DNA from: Clostridiales bacterium
GTDB taxonomy: Bacteria > Bacillota > Clostridia > Oscillospirales > Acutalibacteraceae
DNA length: 28,116 nt
Reading direction: 5' to 3'
Assembly: GCA_022791355.1 (NCBI GenBank)
Contig: JAAVYX010000133.1
Coordinates: 1-28,116 of the forward strand
In this document: positions 23,662 through 28,116 of the stretch, piece after piece
Layout: each line of letters starts with the position of its first letter
Position numbering within the stretch: position 1 is the stretch's first letter
Position numbers and translations under genes: made by a program
Notes under the pieces: model-generated
The model's input: the letters and a program-made list of their open reading frames with translations, nothing else
Database searches by the model: none
Told to the model about the DNA's origin: nothing

Positions 23662-24242
23662 GCGCTTTCCTCCTCTTGAGGCCGTTCCCGCTTCTTTCGA
23701 AGCAGAGCGCACAGAGCGCCTAAGGCCCCGCAAAAGAGGATGATCCACACCGCGTTCAGACCGAATACGCAGGAGGCCAGAAAAGCCCCGGCCATGATAC
23801 AGACAGGCAGAAGTTTTTTCGCTTTGATCAGGTTCATACCCATGCCGACGACCACATCGACCATCACCGCTCCCACGGCGGCCTGCATACCCCACAGGAA
23901 AGCGCCCACCCAGCCGCTGGAGCGGAAGGCCTGATAGAACAACGAAATGGCCGACAGCAGGAACAGCGGAGGCAGGACGGAGCCCAAAATGGTCAGCAGC
24001 GCGCCGGGCAGTCCGGCCAGCCGGTAGCCTACGAGGAGAGCGGCGTTGACCGCAGTGGCCCCTGGGGAGGACTGGGCGATGGCGGCTATATCCAGCATTT
24101 CCTTTTCATCCATCCATCCGTATTGTATCACAAACCTGCGCTGCATCAGGGGAATCATAACATAACCGCCGCCGAAGGTGCAGGCGCTTAGGGTAAAGGT
24201 AGACCAGAACAGGCGCAGATAAAAGCGGGGGTCCTTTTTCAT
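23658..24242 (-). CDS. Chromate-type transporter, first half-size subunit
   Basis: 194 residues, membrane protein of the CHR family. CTFGGGYVMIPLMQRR near the N-terminus, QSSPGATAVNAALLVG and GLPGALLTILGSVLPP are the same motifs as in the second subunit, so the two are paralogous halves expected to form an antiparallel heterodimer. ATG 24242 follows GAGGTG. It is divergent from a LysR-type regulator gene, with overlapping promoters in the 191-base intergenic region, so the regulator probably controls it. Confidence 0.93.
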   Translation of the reverse strand: MKKDPRFYLRLFWSTFTLSACTFGGGYVMIPLMQRRFVIQYGWMDEKEMLDIAAIAQSSPGATAVNAALLVGYRLAGLPGALLTILGSVLPPLFLLSAISLFYQAFRSSGWVGAFLWGMQAAVGAVMVDVVVGMGMNLIKAKKLLPVCIMAGAFLASCVFGLNAVWIILFCGALGALCALLRKKRERPQEEESA

Positions 24243-24349
24243 GTACAGACACCTCGATTCAGCAAAAAACGGCCGGACAATTCCTGCAAAGGATACGGAA
24301 GTCGACGGCCCTTTGGAAAAAAGGCAAAGGATTTATTCCTTTTCTATAC

Positions 24350-24378
24350 AGTATACCGCTTGTAGCGACCATCGTAAA
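24350..24378 (-). promoter_or_regulatory. Promoter of the chromate-type transporter pair
   Basis: On the minus strand TTTACG (24378-24373), 17 bases, TATACT (24355-24350), about 110 bases upstream of the transporter start. It overlaps the candidate promoter of the divergent regulator. Confidence 0.55.
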
Positions 24379-24388
24379 ATAGTATAAT
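24360..24388 (+). promoter_or_regulatory. Candidate promoter of the LysR regulator gene
   Basis: TTGTAG (24360-24365), 17 bases, then a perfect TATAAT (24383-24388). The -35 box is poor. The -10 box is also the left arm of the dyad TATAAT-N9-ATTATA (24383-24403), a possible binding site for the regulator. Confidence 0.4.
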
Positions 24389-24433
24389 TTGATATATATT
24401 ATAACGGTTTGCTTATGAAAAGAGGAGAGGGAT

Positions 24434-25366
24434 ATGACCATTCGGCATTTGCGGATATTTGTGACGGTTTGCCAGTGCGGCAGCATCACCGAGGCGGCCC
24501 GGCAGATGTACGTTGCCCAGCCGTCGGTAAGTCTGGCCATCGGGGAGCTGGAACGACATTACCAGGTGCAGCTGTTCGACCGAATTTCCCGTAAGCTGCG
24601 CATCACCGAGGCGGGTAAGAAACTGTACGATTACGCGGCCAGCCTCGTCAGCCTCTACGGCGAGATGGAGGAGCGCATGGCCGACCAGAATATAGGGGGG
24701 AGCCTGTATGTAGGCTCCAGCATCACCATCGGCAACCGGCTCTTAACCGGCGTGGTCAAACGGTTTCGGGAAAAGAACCCGCTGGTTGCCGTCCGGGCGC
24801 GGGTGGACAATTCGGATAATATCGAACGTCTGACGGCGGAGGGAGAACTGGATATGGGGCTCATCGAAGGGGTGGCCCATCAGCCCCAGCTGCGGGCCGA
24901 GGTGTTTTTGGACGACGAGCTGGCCCTGCTCTGCGGGAAGGGACATCCCCTGTGGAAAAAGGGGGAGACCGCGCCGGAGGAGTTGCCCCGGTACGTCTTT
25001 ATCGCCCGGGAGAAGGGCAGCGGTACCCGGGAGCTTTTCGACAGCGCTTTACTGACCCGGGAACTGGTGGTCAAGCCCGAATGGGAGAGCGTCAGCACCC
25101 ACGCCATTTTAGAGGCGGTATCGGAAAACCTGGGGATCGCGGCCCTTCCTTACCGTCTGGCCGAGCCCTACCTGGAAAGCGGCCGGCTGCGCCGGGTCCG
25201 GATTGCCGGCATGGATTTGAAGCGCAAGTTTTACATTATCACCCACAAAAGCAAGTATAGGACCGCCGAAGCCCAGAAGTTTATAGACGAGGTGCGAAAG
25301 GCCGGTACCTATATCCCGCCGATTCCCGCCTATGGGGCGGCCGGGCAAGGAAGGGAGGCCGAATGA
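24434..25366 (+). CDS. LysR-family transcriptional regulator
   Basis: 310 residues. The N-terminal winged helix-turn-helix (about 1-60) reads MTIRHLRIFVTVCQCGSITEAARQ, then QPSVSLAIGELERHYQVQLFDR and LRITEAGKKLYDYA, the classic LysR pattern. A substrate-binding domain follows from about residue 92 (GSLYVGSSITIGNRLL, DMGLIEG, DELALLCGKGHPLW, REKGSGTRELFD). The inducer cannot be inferred. ATG 24434 follows GAGGAGAGG. It is divergent from the two-gene chromate-type transporter and is the likely regulator of it. Next downstream is the tandem repeat array before ruvC. Confidence 0.95.
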   Translation: MTIRHLRIFVTVCQCGSITEAARQMYVAQPSVSLAIGELERHYQVQLFDRISRKLRITEAGKKLYDYAASLVSLYGEMEERMADQNIGGSLYVGSSITIGNRLLTGVVKRFREKNPLVAVRARVDNSDNIERLTAEGELDMGLIEGVAHQPQLRAEVFLDDELALLCGKGHPLWKKGETAPEELPRYVFIAREKGSGTRELFDSALLTRELVVKPEWESVSTHAILEAVSENLGIAALPYRLAEPYLESGRLRRVRIAGMDLKRKFYIITHKSKYRTAEAQKFIDEVRKAGTYIPPIPAYGAAGQGREAE

Positions 25367-25864
25367 TGGCCATACGAGCGCGCGCCGGGGAATTCCTCGC
25401 GGACAAAGGTTGATGGATGGCAAAACTTGTGGTATAATGTCCGCCAAGCGGCCATTATACCGAACGGATGGCCCCACGCCGAGGACGGCGGGGATGCCAA
25501 ATATACCATAGGCTTGCGCCTATGGTATAATGTCCGCCAAGCGGCCATTATACCGAACGGATGGCCCCACGCCGAGGACGGCGGGGATGCCAATTATACC
25601 ATGCGCTAACGCACATGGTATAATGTCCGCCAAGCGGCCGTTATACCGAACGGATGGCCCAGCGGATGCCAATTATACCATGCGCTAACGCACATGGTAT
25701 AATACCCCAGATCATATTCTGTCTTTTGGTTTTGCGGGCTGTACCTGCATTCCGGAAGCGTTTTGAAACACATTTCAGATCTTCAAAAGTAACATGGCGC
25801 ATATGCGATTTGTTATATTGCACATGCGTATTTGATACGGCCGGCTGCGGCGGGAGAAGAAAGT
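25367..25864. other. 498-base gap between the regulator gene and ruvC, half of it a tandem array
   Basis: Contains the 93-base tandem repeat (25430-25704). The frames 25427-25609 (plus) and 25330-25593 (minus) are simple translations of that repeat and are rejected. From 25705 to 25864 the DNA is AT-richer; no promoter for ruvC could be assigned with confidence outside the array. Confidence 0.65.
25430..25704. repeat. Tandem array of a 93-base repeat with nested hairpins and extended -10 boxes
   Basis: Units begin with TGGTATAAT at 25430, 25523, 25616 and 25695 (the last is only the first bases). The first two periods are 93 bases; the third is 79 because the GC-rich middle is partly deleted. 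Each unit has a dyad GGTATAATG...CATTATACC (one base differs in unit 3) and a second hairpin at the unit junction; at 25503-25530 the junction is a perfect 12-bp stem (TATACCATAGGC / GCCTATGGTATA) with a TTGC loop. TGGTATAAT is a consensus extended -10 box, and in the second and third junctions it occurs on both strands. Confidence 0.9.
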
Positions 25865-26524
25865 ATGCGGATATTGGGAATTGACCCGGGCTACGCTATT
25901 GTGGGGTACGGCGCGGTGGAATACCAAAACAACAAGTTTACGCCGGTGGAGTACGGCGCGATCCAGACCCCGGCGGGCCGGGATTTTCCCAGCCGTCTGG
26001 AGCAGATTTTCGACGAGATGACCGGACTGCTGGAGCGTCTGCGGCCGGAGGCCATGGCGGTGGAAAAGCTTTTTTTCAACTCCAATACCACCACGGCCAT
26101 CGACGTGGCCGAGGCCAGAGGGGTTATCCTGCTGGCCGCCCGCAAGCAGCTGGTGCCCATTTTCGAGTACACGCCCTTGCAGGTCAAGCAGTCGGTGACC
26201 GGGTACGGCCGGGCGGAAAAGAAGCAGATCATGGAGATGACCCGGATTTTCTTAGGTTTGGAGCAGGTCCCTAGGCCCGACGACACGGCCGACGCGCTGG
26301 CCATGGCCATCTGTCACGCCCATGCCGCCGGTTCCAGCCTGGGGCGGCTGCATCTGGCACAGGCTGCGGAACCCCAGAAAAGACCCGGCCGGCGGCCCAG
26401 GTCGGCCGCCGAACTGGTGCAGCGGCAGAGCGAACGGATTGTTTCGGCCGTTCCCGGCGCGGAACGGGGCGTACGGGGGACCGGTAAGGTCCGGCGCAAC
26501 AAGCAGTCTTTGCGGGACCTGTAG
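25865..26524 (+). CDS. ruvC: Holliday junction resolvase RuvC with extended basic C-terminus
   Basis: 219 residues from ATG 25865, preceded by GGGAGAAGAAAG; the frame opens at 25832 but the family starts MRILGIDPGY. RuvC cuts Holliday junctions symmetrically, working with RuvAB. The acidic active site is present: D7 (GIDPG), E67 (AVEKLFF), D140 and D143 (PDDTADALAMA). The basic loop VKQSVTGYGRAEKKQI is intact. Typical RuvC proteins are about 160-175 residues; here residues 165-219 form an extra Arg/Lys-rich tail (KRPGRRPRSAAE, then GKVRRNKQSLRDL). The frame is continuous with no sign of a frameshift. ruvA lies 430 bases downstream across a repeat-containing gap, rather than adjacent. Confidence 0.96.
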   Translation: MRILGIDPGYAIVGYGAVEYQNNKFTPVEYGAIQTPAGRDFPSRLEQIFDEMTGLLERLRPEAMAVEKLFFNSNTTTAIDVAEARGVILLAARKQLVPIFEYTPLQVKQSVTGYGRAEKKQIMEMTRIFLGLEQVPRPDDTADALAMAICHAHAAGSSLGRLHLAQAAEPQKRPGRRPRSAAELVQRQSERIVSAVPGAERGVRGTGKVRRNKQSLRDL

Positions 26525-26953
26525 GGCGGGACTCTTTTTTTCTTTAAATATAAATGTATGATATAGGGTTTTTGTGGGCTTGTTGTTTTCCGGCTGCGTC
26601 TGCGGCGGGGGTTGTGGAGCGGTATTCCTCAACCGGAGGGGCGCAGCTCCATAAGCGGCTGCCGAAGACGACGACGATTTGTTTGACGCTTGTCAAACGA
26701 AGGGTTCTAGAGGCGCTTTAGCGCCGCGACGCAGGGCAGAACGCTTTGCGTCGGGGCTGCTGTATTGCTCAAGTATTGGAGGATGTAGAAAAGTATATTT
26801 GGCGCGAAGCCCCTGTCCCAGCCGTTTCAATAGAAAAGCAATACCGAGGCGAAGCCTTCCGCCCAGCCGTTAAAAAACGATAAATGCCTGCAAAAAGTCA
26901 TAAAACCCTTCACAAAAAGCTGCTTAAAGCGCATAGAATAGGATGAAAGCCAT
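26525..26953. other. 429-base gap between ruvC and ruvA with repeat copies
   Basis: A T-rich run (26534-26545) follows the ruvC stop, but the hairpin before it is weak, so I do not call a terminator. Then come a hairpin GTTTGAC-GCTT-GTCAAAC (26681-26698), a module AGAGGCGCTTTAGCG (26709-26723) that recurs inverted at 3100-3114, and a degenerate double copy of the dispersed repeat (26790-26880). No gene is seen. Confidence 0.65.
26790..26880 (+). repeat. Degenerate double copy of the dispersed GGCGCGA repeat
   Basis: GTATATTTGGCGCGAAGCCC (26793-26812) matches the second half of the core and its tail; about 45 bases later the related GAGGCGAAGCCTTCCGCCCA (26847-26866) repeats the tail. Both end in CAGCCGTT, suggesting a tandem duplication of a roughly 45-base unit. 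No inverted partner was found nearby. Confidence 0.5.
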
Positions 26954-27559
26954 ATGATATATTCCCTTCGCGGAAGACTGATCAACGCAGATCCCCACAC
27001 GGCTGTGGTGGAATGCGCCGGGGTGGGATACGGCTGCCGGGCGACCCTGAACACCCTGCGCCAGCTTCCCCCCATCGGCGGCGAGGTTTTCCTGCACACC
27101 TACATGGTGGTGCGGGAGGACGCCATGGAGCTCTACGGCTTTGCCGACACGGCCGAGCTTACCTGCTTTAAGCTGTTGATTTCGGTCAACGGGGTGGGCC
27201 CCAAGGCCGCCCTTTCCATTCTCTCGGACTTTTCTCCCGACCGGCTGGCCCTGCTCATCGCCAGCGGCGACGCCAAATCCATCACCAAGGCGGCCGGGGT
27301 GGGTCCCAAGATGGCCCAGCGCATTGTTTTGGAGCTCAAGGACAAGGTGGGAGCCGCCGGCCTGGGCGCGTCGGACGAGGCGGTGGAGGCCGCCGGGTCG
27401 GTCTCCAAGTCGGGCAACGCCGCCGAGGCGGCCGCCGCTTTGGCCGCCCTGGGCTACGCCCAGAGCGAAGCGGCGCTGGCCGTCGGCCGGCTGGACAGTC
27501 AGCTGCCCGTGGAGGAGCTGATCCGGCAGGCCCTCAAAAGTATGGCGAGGCAGGTGTAA
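26954..27559 (+). CDS. ruvA: Holliday junction branch-migration protein RuvA
   Basis: 201 residues. RuvA tetramers clamp the Holliday junction and load the RuvB motor. Domain I is the OB fold (MIYSLRGRLI, VVECAGVGYGC, VFLHTYMVVREDAMELYGF); domain II carries two helix-hairpin-helix motifs (LLISVNGVGPKAALSIL and ITKAAGVGPKMAQRIVLELKDK). The acidic pin region is not fully resolved by eye. Domain III (about 155-201) is the RuvB-binding helical part (AAEAAAALAALGY). ATG 26954 lies after a GGATGAAAG site about 6 bases away. ruvB starts 3 bases after the stop, so ruvAB form an operon. The length is standard. Confidence 0.97.
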   Translation: MIYSLRGRLINADPHTAVVECAGVGYGCRATLNTLRQLPPIGGEVFLHTYMVVREDAMELYGFADTAELTCFKLLISVNGVGPKAALSILSDFSPDRLALLIASGDAKSITKAAGVGPKMAQRIVLELKDKVGAAGLGASDEAVEAAGSVSKSGNAAEAAAALAALGYAQSEAALAVGRLDSQLPVEELIRQALKSMARQV

Positions 27560-27562
27560 GCA

Positions 27563-28116
27563 GTGGAAGAAATGGATTTTGAAAACCGGGTCGTGGCTCC
27601 CGCCTATACGGCCGAGGACGTCGACACCGAGTTTTCCCTGCGGCCCAAGGCCCTGTCGGAATACATCGGCCAGGAGAAGGCGAAGGACAATTTGTCCATT
27701 TATATGGAGGCGGCCCGGCAGCGGGGGGAGTCGCTGGATCACGTGCTGCTGTACGGTCCGCCCGGCTTGGGTAAAACTACCCTGGCCGGCATCGTTGCAA
27801 ACGAGATGGGCGTCAACCTGCGGGTGACCTCGGGGCCGGCCATTGAAAAGCAGGGGGATCTGGCGGCCCTGCTTACCAATCTGGCCCCCGGGGACGTACT
27901 CTTTATCGATGAAATTCACCGGCTCTCCCGCAGCGTGGAGGAAATCCTCTACCCGGCCATGGAGGACTTTGCCCTGGATATCATCATCGGCAAAGGCCCC
28001 TCGGCCCGGTCCATCCGGCTGGATTTGCCTCCCTTCACCCTGGTGGGAGCCACCACCCGTTCGGGTCAGCTTACCGCCCCGCTGCGGGACCGGTTCGGGG
28101 TGCTGCTGCGGCTGGA
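27563..28116 (+). CDS. ruvB: Holliday junction branch-migration ATPase RuvB, 3' end outside window
   Basis: 184 codons are visible and the frame is still open at the window end. AAA+ motor that drives branch migration with RuvA. The probable start is GTG 27563, with AGGTG six bases upstream; an ATG at 27572 is possible but lies after a weaker site. The sequence begins VEEMDFENRVVAPAY, as in clostridial RuvB, then SLRPKALSEYIGQEKAKDNL. Walker A is GPPGLGKTT (65-73), Walker B is LFIDEIHRL, and sensor 1 is in the GATTRSGQLT region. Standard family architecture over the part seen. Confidence 0.97.
   Translation, partial: MEEMDFENRVVAPAYTAEDVDTEFSLRPKALSEYIGQEKAKDNLSIYMEAARQRGESLDHVLLYGPPGLGKTTLAGIVANEMGVNLRVTSGPAIEKQGDLAALLTNLAPGDVLFIDEIHRLSRSVEEILYPAMEDFALDIIIGKGPSARSIRLDLPPFTLVGATTRSGQLTAPLRDRFGVLLRL

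Noticed and set aside
25427..25609. Repeat protein encoded by the 93-base array (both strands)
   Set aside because: The period is a multiple of three, so frames stay open on both strands by arithmetic; there is no ribosome site and the third unit breaks the pattern with a deletion.
26924..27919. 331-codon minus-strand frame
   Set aside because: Antisense shadow of ruvA and ruvB, which are unmistakable.

Overview
The window (28,116 bases, GC-rich, plus-strand coordinates) looks like the chromosome of a spore-forming, anaerobic, gut-type member of the Clostridia, probably near the Oscillospirales. The evidence is a sporulation sigma factor SigK with an intact pro-sequence, a CotH-type spore-coat kinase homologue, a GlgC/GlgD pair typical of Firmicutes, an oxygen-sensitive (radical SAM) sulfatase-maturating enzyme, AGGAGG-type ribosome binding sites, and a RuvC-RuvA-RuvB set (Bacilli usually lack RuvC, Clostridia have it). 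No tRNA, rRNA, CRISPR array, transposase or phage gene was seen.

Layout: 1-1194 is the 3' end of a two-component protein whose receiver domain is fused to a DegV/FakB fatty-acid-binding domain. 1497-2372 (minus) is a lone DUF4886 SGNH-hydrolase-like protein. 3628-10349 (plus) is the glycogen locus: glgB, then overlapping glgC-glgD, then glgA after a 616-base repeat-filled gap. A bidirectional terminator separates it from a Vat-like acetyltransferase (minus). 11588-12633 (minus) is azlCD, a branched-chain amino acid exporter. 13243-17371 (minus) is a CotH / DUF4956 / VTC-domain cluster. 17607-18326 (plus) is sigK, divergent from that cluster. 18408-22732 (minus) is a probable operon with the anaerobic sulfatase-maturating enzyme, two cytoplasmic-type sulfatases, and between them an 86-residue protein that is only the C-terminal domain of a FakA-like fatty acid kinase. 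23086-24242 (minus) is a two-gene chromate-type transporter, divergent from a LysR regulator (24434-25366). 25865-28116 (plus) is ruvC, ruvA and the start of ruvB (cut by the window end).

The coding genes belong mostly to known families. The least explained material is between genes. Most gaps over 300 bases are filled with short repeats. (a) A roughly 35-base family with core AAAAGGAAATCCGGCGCGA occurs at least seven times, six of them as three outward-facing inverted pairs that bound segments of 274-420 bases. (b) A 37-base tandem repeat with a perfect dyad lies upstream of glgB. (c) A 93-base tandem array upstream of ruvC carries an extended -10 box (TGGTATAAT) and nested hairpins in every unit. 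(d) A set of dyads keeps its arms paired while the arm sequence changes.

Functional threads: glgB/C/D/A make glycogen from glucose-1-phosphate through ADP-glucose. The sulfatase genes are linked to their own activating enzyme, which argues for dedicated desulfation of imported sulfated sugars. A DegV (FakB-like) domain and a lone FakA C-terminal domain occur in the same 20 kb but in separate operons, and both are outside their usual context. SigK, with a candidate mother-cell-type promoter, sits back to back with the CotH cluster and may connect it to sporulation. All functional statements come from reading motifs by eye; no database search was run.
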